Assembly (NCBI GenBank): GCA_963847945.1
Contig: CAWKBX010000015.1
Span: forward strand, 186,001 to 250,000
Origin: JANMJD01 sp963847945
GTDB lineage: Bacteria; Actinomycetota; Acidimicrobiia; Acidimicrobiales; Ilumatobacteraceae
Direction of reading: 5' to 3'
Length of the DNA: 64,000 bases
Part shown: positions 8,093 to 18,004 of the stretch, piece after piece
Position numbering within the stretch: the first letter of the stretch is position 1
Layout: the number at the start of each line of letters is the position of its first letter
Translations under genes and position numbers: made by a program
Notes under the pieces: model-generated
Database searches by the model: none
The model's input: the letters and a program-made list of their open reading frames with translations, nothing else
What the model was told of the DNA's origin: nothing

Positions 8093-9305
8093 TCACGCGA
8101 GTTCGGCGAACAGCGATTCGTAGGCTGCAGCGACGGCCGCGGGTGACGCCCAGTGTTCAACCCACCGCCGACCCCGGTCGCCCATCGCCGCGAGCTGGTC
8201 AGACTTGAGGGTTTCCCGTATGGCCCGAGTAAAGATCTCGGCATCATCGGGCGGGATCGCCACACCGCACTGAGCCCCATTGACGATGTTGGCGACCTCG
8301 GTACCGGGGTCGACGGCAGCGACGACCGGGCGACCCGCGGCCAGAATCGAGTACGTCTTGGATGGCACGCTGACCCGGGCCAGACCTGCCCGCAGGGGCA
8401 CGACGTGCAGGTCACCGGTGCCAAGCACCTCCGAGAGGCGCTCCCGGGGCTGGTAGGGGCCGAAGCGCACGTTGGCAAGGCCAGCGGCATCGCCTCGCAG
8501 ACTTTCGAGCGCCGAGCCGCCTCCATTGATCACAAATGTAACGTTCGGGAGCTGGCGGGCCGCGTGGAGCAGCATGTCGAGCGACTGCGAGAACCCGACG
8601 TTGCCGGCGTACATCACGACCTGCTCGGCGCCGATGCCGAGTTCAATGCGATAGGCGGTCATCCGGTCGACAGGCCGGATCGCCTCGGTGTCGACGAAGT
8701 TGGGGATCACCCGAATTTTGTGATGCTCCGAGGGTGGCAACTTGGCGGCGCAGATTGTCACGCAGGTCGTCGGACAGCACGGTGACCGCCTGACAGCGCC
8801 GATAGCTGGTCCGTTCCAGCCAACTTGCGAACCGAATGAGCTGGGCGTTGGTGATTGCCCCGGTCTCAATCGCCGCGTCGGGGAACACGTCCTGGATGTT
8901 GAACACCAGCGGCCCGCGCCGCACCAGGCGAATCGCCCAGCCGGTGAGCCCGAGGGTGAGTGGCGGCGACATGACCAACACTCCATCGACTCGCCCGCCC
9001 CGTAGTCCGATGAGTCCGGCCAGCGCGCTGAACCCGGCGAAGCCGAGGGCGCGGCGCGGGATGCTGCGTTTGTCGGGCGACGGGAACGGGTGGACCCGGG
9101 TGATCGACCCCCATGCGGTCCTCTCGGTACGCACCGGCCGTCCACCCCAACCCGGTTCGATGCGATGGTGCTGGTACCACGGCAGGGCGGTGACGATGTG
9201 CAGTTCGTGACCGCGGGCCGCCAACTCGGTGACGATGCGGGTCATCACCTCGCCGGTCGGAGCGAGGTCGGGGGCGAAGTGGGGGCAGAGGACGGCGAGC
9301 TTCAT
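8093..9305 (-). CDS. GT4 glycosyltransferase, WbuB-like (one frameshift)
   Basis: A glycosyltransferase of about 404 residues in which the N-terminal domain (MKLAVLCPHFAPDLAPTGEV, FNIQDVFPDAA) and C-terminal domain (IRVIPNFVDTEAI, VMYAGNVGFSQSLD, VPSKTYSILAAGRPVVA) lie in different frames. The break is near 8740-8752, where removing one C would restore continuity to AKLPPSEHHKIRVIPNFVD. IPNFVDT, GNxGxxQ and SKxYxxLAAGxPV are typical of WbuB/WbpH-like transferases that add the second sugar to lipid-linked repeat units. The start overlaps the stop of the upstream transferase (ATGA at 9302-9305). Confidence 0.8.
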
Positions 9306-10421
9306 GCGAGAGCGACACCGTAGGCGGCGAGCAATGCCTCGGCCGATTGTTCGCAGCTGTACCGCTCCACCCGCCGTCGACCGGCGGCCACGAATTCAGC
9401 CCGTCTTCGCTTCGATCGTGTCGAGTGCATCGACCCACGCGTCCAGTTCAAGCGGCAGGCACAGCCCGGCGTCGCCGACGACTTCCGGGACGGCGGTGCG
9501 GTCGCCGGCGATGATCGGCGTACCCAACGCCATCGCCTCGATCAGCGGCGCGCCGAAGCCCTCATACTCGGACTGGAAAGACCAGCGCATCGGCCATCTG
9601 CCAGCAGTCCGTCACGGTCGTTCGCCGACACCCGGCCGAGCCGCAGCACGCGGTCGCTGAGACCCAGCCGCTCGATGTCGGCGACGACCTCAGCCTCGGC
9701 AAGACCGGTGCCACCGGTCATCACCAGGCATAGACTCGTTGTCGGTCCACCGTTCGGCCATCAGCCGCAGCAGGAACCGATGGCCCTTGTGCGGGAATGT
9801 CGCGGCGGGCAGACATCACCATCCGACGAGAGCCAATGCCGTAGCGGGCTCGCAACACGTCGGGAGGCGTCGCTCCAGCGACCGATGTCGGGCTCGACGC
9901 CGTGGGGTACCACAACTACCCGATCGGGGGCGACGTCGAAGGCCTCGATCACGGTCCCGCGCACGAACTCGCTCGGCACGGTGATCACGGCGCGAGCGGC
10001 GCACCGAGCGGGGCATCCGGCGGACCAGATACCCAGCTTGAACCGTGAGAAATACTGCGGATACTCCAGGTACTGGAGGTCGTGGATCGTCAGCAAGGCG
10101 GGGCGACCCCCGACGGCCGGAACGGTGCCGCCGCCATGATGGACCAGATCAACCCGACGATCGTGCCATGCCAGCCACGTGTGTTCGATGGCGACCCGAC
10201 GAGGCCGCGACCTGCCGTCGATCGGGGCGGTAACGACCCGCCCGACGTCGGCCGAACGCGGGGTGGGACTCGATCAGACCCGGAAGCACATACATCGTGA
10301 TCTCGTGCGAGTGGGCGTTGGCACGGGCGGCCAGGCCGCAAAGTTGGCGTACGAGGTACTGCTCCGAGCCGCCGACGTCGCCCGGGACGCACCACAGCAG
10401 ATTGACGGCGATCTGGCTCAT
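9302..10421 (-). CDS. GT4 glycosyltransferase (several frameshifts)
   Basis: A glycosyltransferase of roughly 373 residues whose parts lie in different frames: MSQIAVNLLWCVPGDVGGSE (from ATG 10421), then MLTIHDLQYLEYPQYFS and VPHGVEPDIGRW (9.8-10.1 kb), then SDRVLRLGRVSANDRDGLLA (about 9.6-9.7 kb), then SEYEGFGAPLIEAMALGTPI (9.4-9.6 kb), and a last piece ending YGVALA at the stop 9302. The E-x7-E donor motif is present in EGFGAPLIE. At least three single-base indels are needed. The start overlaps the upstream GT stop and the stop overlaps the downstream GT start, both as ATGA. Confidence 0.7.
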
Positions 10422-11528
10422 CGAGCTCCCTCGCCGCCCACCTGGCGGTAGGCGTCGACCGTCAGCCGGGCCGTGTTCGCCCAGGTCAGCTCGGCCGCCC
10501 GCGCCAATCCCCGCACCTTGAGTTCGGCGCCGCGTCCCAACGCGTCGTTGATGCCGCGGGCGATGTCGTCGACATCGGTCGGGCTCCACGAGCACGGCTG
10601 CTCCCCCGGCCGTCTCCTCGGTCGCCGTGCCCCGACTGGTGACGACGGGGGTCCCTAGGGCCATTGCCTCGACCACGGGCAGCCCGAAACCCTCGCGCAG
10701 GCTCGGGTAGCAAACAGCGCGGCAGCGTCGGCGACCAGGGCGTTGCGTACTCCGTCGGCGACGTGCCCGGTGAACACGCACCTGCGCTCGATGGGCGGGT
10801 CGCACGGCGGTCCCCCACCCGGCCGGCGCCGATCACGACCAACGGCAGGTCGCGGCCATGCGGCTCGACAGCCTCGATCAGCCGATCAAGGTTCTTGCGC
10901 GGCTCCAGCGTTCCGACGAATGCAGCAGATAGCCCTCGATCAGCGCCGTCGCCGAGCAGCCCCCGGGCGGTTACCCGATCGTCGTCGGATGGTTCGGCCA
11001 CCCACGCCCCGAGTGGCACCAGTCGCAGCCGATCGCGCCCGACACCGGCGCGCTCGCAGTCATCCATCGTCGCCTGCGACGAGCAGAGCACCAGCGTCGG
11101 CTCGACGACGGATGACCTCAGACTCCGTCGGAAAACCAGCACCCCCCACCGGCTGAAGTGGTCGGGCTCGTGAAGAAAGGCCAGGTCATGAACAGTGACC
11201 ACCAGCGGAGCACGACTCGCGCATGGAATGATCGTCGTGGCGTGGGCGATGTCGACCGGGCCGGTCGCCCGTTCGACCGGCGGCCGATTCGCCCACAGCC
11301 AACCGGCATACAGCCGCGCGCCGACCGCCCTCAGATACTCGACCCCGATGGGTGGCGCCCACGCGGCCGCCGGCGGTGGCCGGGCGCGTGCCAGCCACCC
11401 CGACCAACTCGACGCCCGGAATGCGCGGCGAGCTCACGCGCCGTCTCGAGCGCCGCCACGCCGGTTCCTCCTGGCACCGCGTGCCAGCACTGTTCGAGGG
11501 TGTAAGCGACGCGCACGGCGTCCATCAT
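10418..11528 (-). CDS. GT4 glycosyltransferase (several frameshifts)
   Basis: A third transferase of about 370 residues on the minus strand. N-terminal residues MDAVRVAYTLEQCWHAVPGG read from 11525/11528, the middle (MVTVHDLAFLHEPDHFSRWG, FVGTLEPRKNLDRLIEAVEP) in a second frame, and SLREGFGLPVVEAMALGTPV with the E-x7-E motif in a third. The stop at 10418 overlaps the next transferase start (ATGA). VTVHDLAFLHEPDHFS and GTLEPRKNLDRL are family-typical. It is divergent from fcl with only about 54 bp between start codons, so the two promoters must be close or overlapping. Confidence 0.7.
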
Positions 11529-11582
11529 GGCGTGTTTGCTATCCCGCGCCTTGCGATGTCGCTACAACACGACCGGCGTAGC

Positions 11583-12554
11583 ATGACATCCATGACGAAC
11601 TTCTGGCCGGGTACCACCGTGGTCGTCACCGGTGGCGCAGGATTCCTCGGCCGAGTGGTCGTCGCCAACCTACAGGCCGAGGGCGCGACGGTCGTGGCCC
11701 CGCGAAGCGCCGACTACGACCTGACCGTTCCCGGGGCTGCCGACCGCCTGCTCGCCGACCACCAGCCGAGCATCGTCATCCACCTCGCGGCCCGCGTCGG
11801 CGGGCATCGGGTTCAACCAGGCCAACCAGCCCGCCTCTACCTCGACAACCTGTTGATGGGCACCCACATCATCGAGGCGACCCGCGCCGCGGGCACCGAC
11901 AAGACGGTGATGCTCGGCACCGTCTGCTCGTACCCGAAGTTCACCCCGGTACCGTTCCGCGAGGAGTCACTGTGGGACGGCTACCCCGAGGAGACCAACG
12001 CGCCCTACGGCATCGCCAAGAAGGCCCACCTCGTCCATGCCCAGGTGAACGCGGCCCAATACGGCCAGCGGTTCGCCTACCTGATCCCGACCAACCTCTA
12101 TGGCCCCGGCGACAAGTTCCACCCGTCGGTCTCCCACGTGATCCCGGCGCTGATCAAGAAGTGCGTCGAAGCCCGCGAGGCCGGGGTCGACAAGATCGAC
12201 GTCTGGGGCACCGGCCGAGCGAGCCGCGAGTATCTCTACGTCGAAGATGCCTGCCGAGGCGATCGTCCTCGCTGCCGAGCACCTCGACTCGGACCGACCC
12301 CGTCAACCTCGGCAACGATCGCGAAGTCACGATCCGCGAAACCGTCGAGACCATCGCTGAGCTGGTCGGATACACCGGCGAACTCGTCTGGGACCCGAGC
12401 CGGCCCGACGGTCAACCTCGCCGCCGCGTCGACGCCCGCCGCGCCGAACACCTCCTCGGCTGGCGCGCCCACGATGCCGTTCGACGAAGGTCTGCGCCAC
12501 ACCATCGATTGGTATCTGGCCAACCGCGAGGAAGCCGAACGCGTCGTTCTCTAG
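11583..12554 (+). CDS. fcl: GDP-L-fucose synthase (multiple frameshifts)
   Basis: Epimerises and reduces GDP-4-keto-6-deoxymannose to GDP-L-fucose, acting after Gmd. Blocks seen are VVVTGGAGFLGRVVVANLQA, YLDNLLMGTHIIEA, CSYPKFTPVPF, PYGIAKKAHLVHAQ (catalytic Tyr-x3-Lys) and LIPTNLYGPGDKFHP. Five one-base errors are needed: a +G/-C pair near 11807-11830 that turns a GGIGFNQANPARLYL-like stretch into nonsense, extra Cs near 12250 and 12300, and one near 12470. The downstream VNLGNDREVTIRETVETIA and HTIDWYLANREEA lie in different frames. ATG 11583 or 11592 could start. Length of about 320 fits the family. Confidence 0.85.
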   Translation: MTSMTNFWPGTTVVVTGGAGFLGRVVVANLQAEGATVVAPRSADYDLTVPGAADRLLADHQPSIVIHLAARVGGHRVQPGQPARLYLDNLLMGTHIIEATRAAGTDKTVMLGTVCSYPKFTPVPFREESLWDGYPEETNAPYGIAKKAHLVHAQVNAAQYGQRFAYLIPTNLYGPGDKFHPSVSHVIPALIKKCVEAREAGVDKIDVWGTGRASREYLYVEDACRGDRPRCRAPRLGPTPSTSATIAKSRSAKPSRPSLSWSDTPANSSGTRAGPTVNLAAASTPAAPNTSSAGAPTMPFDEGLRHTIDWYLANREEAERVVL

Positions 12555-12604
12555 CGATTGCTCGAGCCGAATCTGCGGGTTGACACCCAGATTAGGGTTG
12601 GAAC

Positions 12605-13411
12605 ATGCGCACGCAGCTGCCTCCCGACGCCCTGGCCCGTGATTCGCGGTTCCACCGGATCTCGACGGTTGAACGGTTCAACGACCAGCGACCGAACGAT
12701 CTGGGGCAGGACCGGCGGATCGATTCGGAGTCCGATGAGGTGTCCGACCGGGCCCGACGCCAGATGCACGGCATCTTCGTCGGTGAGATCCAGGCCCTCG
12801 AAGGGGCCGGGCGCACGGCGTTCGACTATTCGACCGACGAGGTGCCGTTCGCATTGAAGCTCGATATGGCCCGCCAGTGTTGGGATGAGGCCCGCCACGT
12901 CGAGATCTCGTGCGTACTCGGCGACCACATGGGCGGCGAGATCGGCGAGTTCAGCGAGGCGACGACGCTATTCGAGGCCGCCTGCCATCCCGACCCGGTA
13001 TTCCGGCTGGCCGGCGTCAACCGGGCGCTGGAGGGCCTGGCGATCGACGTGTTCACGACGATGCGCGACTTCGCCACCGAGATGAACGACCCGGTGCTCA
13101 CCTTCGCCGAGGACTGGATGCTCGCCGACGAGGTCACCCACGTGAAGATGGGTTCCACCTGGCTGCGCGAGGTCACCAAGAACGACAAGGCCCGTCAGAC
13201 CCAGGCCCTGGAGTTCCAAAAGACCGTTGACAACCTGTTCAACTTCCGTGGCACTCGTGGCGAAGATCGCGAATCGGCGATCGTGTTGGCCCGCAAGTTC
13301 CGGGAGATGGCTGGGTTCGACACCGCCGAGATCGACGAGATCGCCCGCATGGCCGCCGAGCAGCGCGCCTCGCGAGCCGCAGAAGCAGGCATGGTCACCC
13401 CCGCCGCATAG
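12605..13411 (+). CDS. ferritin-like (DUF455-type) protein
   Basis: A 268-residue, mostly helical protein with the carboxylate/histidine pattern of ferritin-like di-iron proteins: EIQALEGAGR, ARQCWDEARHVEI, ALEGLAIDVF and LADEVTHVKMGS, giving paired E-x2-H motifs. The order resembles DUF455-family proteins of unknown physiological role. It is monocistronic between fcl and the convergent rmlD. A TAGGGT hexamer at 12593-12598 lies 7 nt before the ATG, which would fit leaderless transcription common in actinobacteria (weak inference). Substrate unknown. Confidence 0.7.
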   Translation: MRTQLPPDALARDSRFHRISTVERFNDQRPNDLGQDRRIDSESDEVSDRARRQMHGIFVGEIQALEGAGRTAFDYSTDEVPFALKLDMARQCWDEARHVEISCVLGDHMGGEIGEFSEATTLFEAACHPDPVFRLAGVNRALEGLAIDVFTTMRDFATEMNDPVLTFAEDWMLADEVTHVKMGSTWLREVTKNDKARQTQALEFQKTVDNLFNFRGTRGEDRESAIVLARKFREMAGFDTAEIDEIARMAAEQRASRAAEAGMVTPAA

Positions 13412-13417
13412 CGGTTC

Positions 13418-14272
13418 TCAGGCCAGCAGACGGCCAACCAGCTCCGCCAGCGGCGACCGGTAGTCGCGCATGGGGGTCAGCCCGCCGAGGCGAGCCACAG
13501 CATTGTCGAGCACACTATTTGCCGGGCACGTCGCCGGACGCGGCGGTTGCAGATCGGCGGTGGCGATCGGTCGGACCATGTCGGGGTCACGCCCGGCCGC
13601 GGCGACCACGTCGCGGGCGAATTCATACCAGCTCACCGCCCCTGCGTTGGTCAGGTGATGCACTCCTGAGCGGCGATCGACGGCGAGTCGACGTAGCGCA
13701 GGAGCGAGGTCGGCGCAAAACGTCGGATGGCCGATCTGGTCGCTGACGAATGCCAACTCGGGCCGCTCGGCCGCCAGCCGCAGGATCGTCTTGACCATGT
13801 TGTTGCCGTACTCACCACACACCCACGAGGTCCGCACCACCGCCGCACCGATGCCGGTCGCGAGGGCTTCGGTCTCTCCGCCAAGCTTCGAAAACCCGTA
13901 GACCGACTGTGGATTGGGCGTATCCCACTCCTGGTAGGGACCGGTTTTCGCCCCATCGAACACGTAGTCCGTCGAGACATGGACGAGATGGGCGCCGACG
14001 TTTCGACAGCCTTCGCCCACCCAGCGGACCGCCAGCGCGTTCGTCGAAAAAGCCCGATCAGCGTCGGATTCGCAGGCATCGACCGCGGTCCATGCCGCGC
14101 AGTGGATCACGGCGTCGGGTCGGACGGTCCGAACAGCGCCGAGCACGTCGTCACGCGAACACACATCGAGCGCGTGGTGGTCGAACCCGTGGACGTCGTC
14201 GCCCGCCGCCTCGCAAGCGAGCACCACGTCGCGACCGAGTTGGCCACTGGCGCCGGTGACGAGGACTCGCAT
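13418..14272 (-). CDS. rmlD: dTDP-4-dehydrorhamnose reductase
   Basis: The last step of dTDP-L-rhamnose synthesis, NAD(P)H-dependent. The 284-residue protein has MRVLVTGASGQLGRDVVLAC, the catalytic region VSTDYVFDG and SVYGFSKLGGE (Tyr-x3-Lys), and RTSWVCGEYGNN. The ATG at 14270-14272 overlaps the rmlB stop by one base (TGATG). Because of a frameshift inside rmlB, an uninterrupted frame runs from rmlB into rmlD, which could be mistaken for a 606-residue fusion; the overlap and the family N-terminus argue for two proteins. Confidence 0.93.
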   Translation of the reverse strand: MRVLVTGASGQLGRDVVLACEAAGDDVHGFDHHALDVCSRDDVLGAVRTVRPDAVIHCAAWTAVDACESDADRAFSTNALAVRWVGEGCRNVGAHLVHVSTDYVFDGAKTGPYQEWDTPNPQSVYGFSKLGGETEALATGIGAAVVRTSWVCGEYGNNMVKTILRLAAERPELAFVSDQIGHPTFCADLAPALRRLAVDRRSGVHHLTNAGAVSWYEFARDVVAAAGRDPDMVRPIATADLQPPRPATCPANSVLDNAVARLGGLTPMRDYRSPLAELVGRLLA

Positions 14273-15238
14273 CAGAACTTGGCGCGGGCCTGGAGGGGTT
14301 CCCACCAGGCCCGGTTGTCGCGATACCATGCAACGGTCGACTCCAGCGCGGCATCGAGGTCGTGACGGGTCGACCAGCCCAGGGCGGTGAGCTTGTCGAT
14401 GTTCACCGAGTAGCGCCGGTCGTGGCCGAGGCGATCGGCGACCGGCTCGATGAACGACTCGTCGCGGCCGGTCAAGGCCAGCAATCGGTACGTCAGGTCG
14501 CGGTTGGTGATCTCGTTGTGGGCCCCGATGTTGTAGACCTCGCCGACAACGCCGTCGCGCGAGGATCACGTCGACGGCCCGATTGTGGTCTTCCACATGG
14601 ATCCAGTCACGAATGTTGCCCCCATCGCCGTACAACGGCACTTTGCGGCCGTCGAGCAGGTTGGTGGTGAACAGCGGAATGACCTTCTCGGGAAACTGGT
14701 ACGGCCCGAAGTTGTTCGAGCAGCGGGTCACGACGACGGGCAGCCCATAGGTGGTCACGTACGACAGGGCGATCAGGTCGCTGCCCGCCTTGGCCGCCGA
14801 GTACGGGGACCGCGGCGTGAGCTTGTCGGTCTCGGAGAACGACCCGACCTCGATCGATCCGTAGACCTCGTCGGTCGAAATGTGTACGAACTTCGACACA
14901 TCGGCGCGGCGGGCGGCGTCGCAGAGCACGTTCGTGCCGAAGCAGTTCGTGTGCACGAAGGCGTAGGGGTCGACGATCGAACGGTCGACGTGGGTCTCGG
15001 CGGCGAAGTGGACGACCACGTCGTGGCCGGCCATCTCGGCTGCCACCGCGTCCTGGTCGCAGATATCTGCCTGCACGAACCGGCAACGGCGATCGTCGAG
15101 CACGTCGCGGATGCTCGCCAGGTTGCCGGCGTAGGTGAGCTTGTCGAACACGGTGATCTCGTCATCGGTGTTCGCCAACGCCCAGCGCACATAGTTCGAT
15201 CCGATAAAGCCGGCTCCGCCGGTCACAAACTGCTTCAT
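14272..15238 (-). CDS. rmlB: dTDP-glucose 4,6-dehydratase (one frameshift)
   Basis: Converts dTDP-glucose to dTDP-4-keto-6-deoxyglucose. MKQFVTGGAGFIGSNYVRWA, HFAAETHVDRSI, STDEVYGSIE, SPYSAAKAGSDL (catalytic Tyr-x3-Lys) and RCSNNFGPYQFPEK are all diagnostic. The frame breaks near 14560, where AVDVIL should lead into a VYNIGAHNEI-like segment; the correct C-terminus LALTGRDESFIEPVADRLGH to LQARAKF is in another frame and ends at 14272. Full length would be about 322 residues, as expected. The start is 32 bp from the rmlC stop. Confidence 0.93.
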
Positions 15239-15270
15239 GTCAACGCTTTCGTCGGTCGATCAACAGGGGT

Positions 15271-15819
15271 TCAGGTCCGCATCGGCCAATACGGGCGGCG
15301 GCCCTCGGGCACATCGGCCCGCATCGGATTCGTGGTGTCGCGGGCCGACAACACCGGGTCGGCCACACCCCACTCGGCGGCGATCACCGGGTCATCCCAG
15401 GCCACGCCAAGCTCGTCGGCCGGGTTGTAGTACCCGTCGACCAGGTAGGTGATGACCATGTCGGTCAGGGCAGCGAACCCATGAGCGACGCCCGGCGGGA
15501 TGAACAAACCATGGTGGTTGTCGCCAGAGAGATCAAGACAGAGCGTCGCTCCGTCGGTCGGGCCGCCGACGCGCAGGTCGTGCAAGACCACCCGCGCCGT
15601 GCCGAACGGGACGTACCAATAGTCGGCCTGATGCATGTGGTAGTGCAGCCCGACCAACGCGCCCTGCTGGCGGTTGGCCCGGTTGCCCTGGATCATCTCG
15701 CGACCATTCGGGAACCACTCCCGCCGATACGTTTCGATGAACATGCCGCGTTGATCACCATGGATCACAGGCTCCACCAGGTACGCCCCGGCGATCACAT
15801 CGCTTTCAGTAACTTTCAT
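15271..15819 (-). CDS. rmlC: dTDP-4-dehydrorhamnose 3,5-epimerase family protein
   Basis: A 182-residue cupin of the RmlC family: HGDQRGMFIETYRREWFP, GLHYHMHQADYWYVPFGTAR with the family His after GL, DLSGDNHHGLFIPPGVAHGF and the C-terminal WDDPVIAAEWGV. Position between rmlB and rmlA supports the 3,5-epimerase step. Some residues differ from the classical family (for example GLHYHM where many have GLHYQ), so a related sugar epimerase specificity is possible. It is separated from rmlA by about 40 bp and is probably co-transcribed with it. Confidence 0.88.
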   Translation of the reverse strand: MKVTESDVIAGAYLVEPVIHGDQRGMFIETYRREWFPNGREMIQGNRANRQQGALVGLHYHMHQADYWYVPFGTARVVLHDLRVGGPTDGATLCLDLSGDNHHGLFIPPGVAHGFAALTDMVITYLVDGYYNPADELGVAWDDPVIAAEWGVADPVLSARDTTNPMRADVPEGRRPYWPMRT

Positions 15820-15858
15820 CTGCCATCAACCGCCCGTGTCATGTCGACCATTCTTGCG

Positions 15859-16941
15859 TCACTCCACGTCGATCTGGCAATGGTCGCCGATCATCAACCG
15901 CAACGCTCGGGGCCGGACTTGAGTGCGGTTGATCACAGCCTCTCGGCCGATCAACGAATCTTCCAAGCGCGGGATGTCGATGACGTGCGACCGCTCCATG
16001 ATCACCGAGTGCTCGACCTCGGAACCGGTGATCACACATCCGTCGCCGATCGCCGAGAACGGCCCAATAAAGCTGTTCGTCACTTGAGCACCCGCGCCGA
16101 TGACCACGGGACCACGCACCCGCGAGTTGATCAGCACGGCGCCCGCCTCGATGACCACGCGACCGTCGATGCTCGACAGTTCGTCGACGTCGCCGTCGAT
16201 ACGCGGCTCGATCCGCTCGAGCAGCAACCGGTTTGCTTCCAACAACGGGGTCAGCTTGCCGGTGTCGATCCACCAGCCCGCGAGCTGCTCGGCCCGGACC
16301 CGGTGGCCTTGGTCGACCAGCCACTGGATGGCGTCGGTGATCTCCAACTCCCCCCGCGGCGACGGTTCGATCGCCGCCACGGCCGTGTGTATCGACGCGT
16401 CGAACAGGTACACGCCGACGAGGGCCAGATCGGATGCCGGTTCGTCCGGCTTTTCGACCAAACGCACCACATTTCCGGCATCGTCAAGCTCGGCGATACC
16501 GAATCGGTGAGGATCGGAAACCTGCTTCAACAGGATCTGCGCGGACGGCGGCTCGAATTGGCCGTGTGACTCGGTGAACGCTCGAACGAATGCCCCGAGG
16601 TCTTGCTCCAGCAGGTTGTCGCCCAGGTACATGACGAACTCGTCGTCGCCGAGGAACTCCCGGGCGATCAGCACGCAATGCGCAAGTCCTAGAGGAGCAT
16701 CCTGGGGCAAAAACGTGAACTTTGCCCCGAACTTCGAACCGTCACCCAGCGCCGCCATCACCTCGGCGCGGGTGTCACCGACGATGATCCCGATCTCGAC
16801 GATCCCCGCGGCAACCATCGACTCGATCCCGTAGAACAGGATCGGCTTGTTCGCCACAGGAACCAGTTGCTTCGCCGCGGTATGTGTAATCGGGCGCAGA
16901 CGCGTACCCGCGCCGCCCGCCAAAACCAAACCCTTCATCAT
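15859..16941 (-). CDS. rmlA: glucose-1-phosphate thymidylyltransferase, long form
   Basis: Forms dTDP-glucose from dTTP and glucose-1-phosphate. KGLVLAGGAGTRLRPIT is the nucleotidyltransferase P-loop, with KPILFYGIESMV, YLGDNLL and VEKPDEP following. The 360 residues exceed the ~290 of short RmlA; the extra C-terminal part has hexapeptide-like repeats (VVIEAGAVLINSRVRGPVVI, then VITGSEVEHSVI) forming a left-handed beta-helix, as in RmlA-long/StrD-type enzymes. Two adjacent ATG codons are available at the start. It begins the rml group read toward rmlD. Confidence 0.92.
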   Translation of the reverse strand: MMKGLVLAGGAGTRLRPITHTAAKQLVPVANKPILFYGIESMVAAGIVEIGIIVGDTRAEVMAALGDGSKFGAKFTFLPQDAPLGLAHCVLIAREFLGDDEFVMYLGDNLLEQDLGAFVRAFTESHGQFEPPSAQILLKQVSDPHRFGIAELDDAGNVVRLVEKPDEPASDLALVGVYLFDASIHTAVAAIEPSPRGELEITDAIQWLVDQGHRVRAEQLAGWWIDTGKLTPLLEANRLLLERIEPRIDGDVDELSSIDGRVVIEAGAVLINSRVRGPVVIGAGAQVTNSFIGPFSAIGDGCVITGSEVEHSVIMERSHVIDIPRLEDSLIGREAVINRTQVRPRALRLMIGDHCQIDVE

Positions 16942-16960
16942 GGGCGAAGAGTCTCACAGG

Positions 16961-18001
16961 TCATGACGGCGTTGCGGCAGGCACCGGACCGGTTCCTTGA
17001 AAATAAGCGATCAGCGGCAGCGCCGATTCATTGCGCATCACCAGCACGGACTTGCCGTTGATCTCGTCGGGAACGACGGGGAGGGCGAACGTCGTCAGCC
17101 CGGCTCCGGCCGCTGTACGCAGCCGTCCCGCCGCTTGGGGGAGATCGAGCGAGGGATCGACACGCATTGAACTGACGATGGCGTTGAGCACGCCGCCTAC
17201 CCGAAACGGGTTGCCCACCGTCGCCGTTGCCGCCTGATGAACGGCAGTGTCGATAAACCCCTGCTGGCGCCCCATCCGGCCGATATCGGCGGTGCCGTCG
17301 ACGCGCCATTCACCGTCGCGGAACTCCTCGTAGTAGCGCGACCGGGCATACTGCAATGCGGCGACGCCGTCGAGGGTGCGGCACCCGGGCTCGTCGATCA
17401 GCAGGCCGGTGTGGTCGTCCTTGGCGGCATAAAGGAAGCAGATGTCCACGCCGCCGATGGCATCGACGAGCCGTTTGAACCCCTGGAAGTCGACTTCGAG
17501 GTAGTGGTGCAGCGGAATACCCAACGACTGTTGCACCGTGGCAACCAGGGCATCCGGGCCCTCGCTGAAGGCGGCGTTGATCCGGTTGCGCGTACCTAGC
17601 GCCGGAATCTCGACCCACAGATCGCGGGGCAGCGACAGCAGCGAGGCGGTCGATGTGGCCCGGTCAAGCCGCATCACCATGATCGTGTCGGACCGTTGAC
17701 CGCCGGTGCCTTCGTCGGTACCGATGCCTCCGAAGTCCGGGTCGTTGGGGTCGGCCCCCGCTCGCGAATCAGACCCGACGAGCAGGAAGTTCTCGACCGG
17801 CCCTGCCCCCAACGGTGTCAATGCGCCGGCCAATCCGTCGACGCGTTGCACCGCATCGAGTTGGGTGCGAATTTTGGACGACAGCGAGACGCCCAATCCT
17901 CCAGCGGTCGCGGCAAACAACACGAATGCCGACAGCTGCCGACGACGGGCCGACGATGAACGGCGTCGACGCTGAGCACCGCGCACCGCCAAAGCCTCCA
18001 T
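16961..18001 (-). CDS. LytR-CpsA-Psr (LCP) family glycopolymer ligase
   Basis: LCP enzymes transfer lipid-linked glycopolymers to peptidoglycan on the outer membrane face. This 346-residue protein has a basic N-terminus, one TM segment (about 22-40) and LCP blocks: FLLVGSDSRAGADPNDPDFG, RSDTIMVMRLDR, LLSLPRDLWVEIP, NAAFSEGPDALV and LQYARSRY with the conserved Arg pair. It follows the rml genes and lies 3 bp from the second LCP gene. The pair probably attaches the polysaccharide made by this locus (inference). Confidence 0.9.
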   Translation of the reverse strand: MEALAVRGAQRRRRSSSARRRQLSAFVLFAATAGGLGVSLSSKIRTQLDAVQRVDGLAGALTPLGAGPVENFLLVGSDSRAGADPNDPDFGGIGTDEGTGGQRSDTIMVMRLDRATSTASLLSLPRDLWVEIPALGTRNRINAAFSEGPDALVATVQQSLGIPLHHYLEVDFQGFKRLVDAIGGVDICFLYAAKDDHTGLLIDEPGCRTLDGVAALQYARSRYYEEFRDGEWRVDGTADIGRMGRQQGFIDTAVHQAATATVGNPFRVGGVLNAIVSSMRVDPSLDLPQAAGRLRTAAGAGLTTFALPVVPDEINGKSVLVMRNESALPLIAYFQGTGPVPAATPS

Positions 18002-18004
18002 CGC

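Noticed and set aside
13418..15238. An uninterrupted 606-codon frame covering rmlB and rmlD, which could be called a fusion enzyme
   Set aside because: The middle of the frame is Arg-rich nonsense, the real RmlB C-terminus lies in another frame and stops at 14272, and rmlD has its own ATG in a TGATG overlap. A frameshift explains the joined frame.
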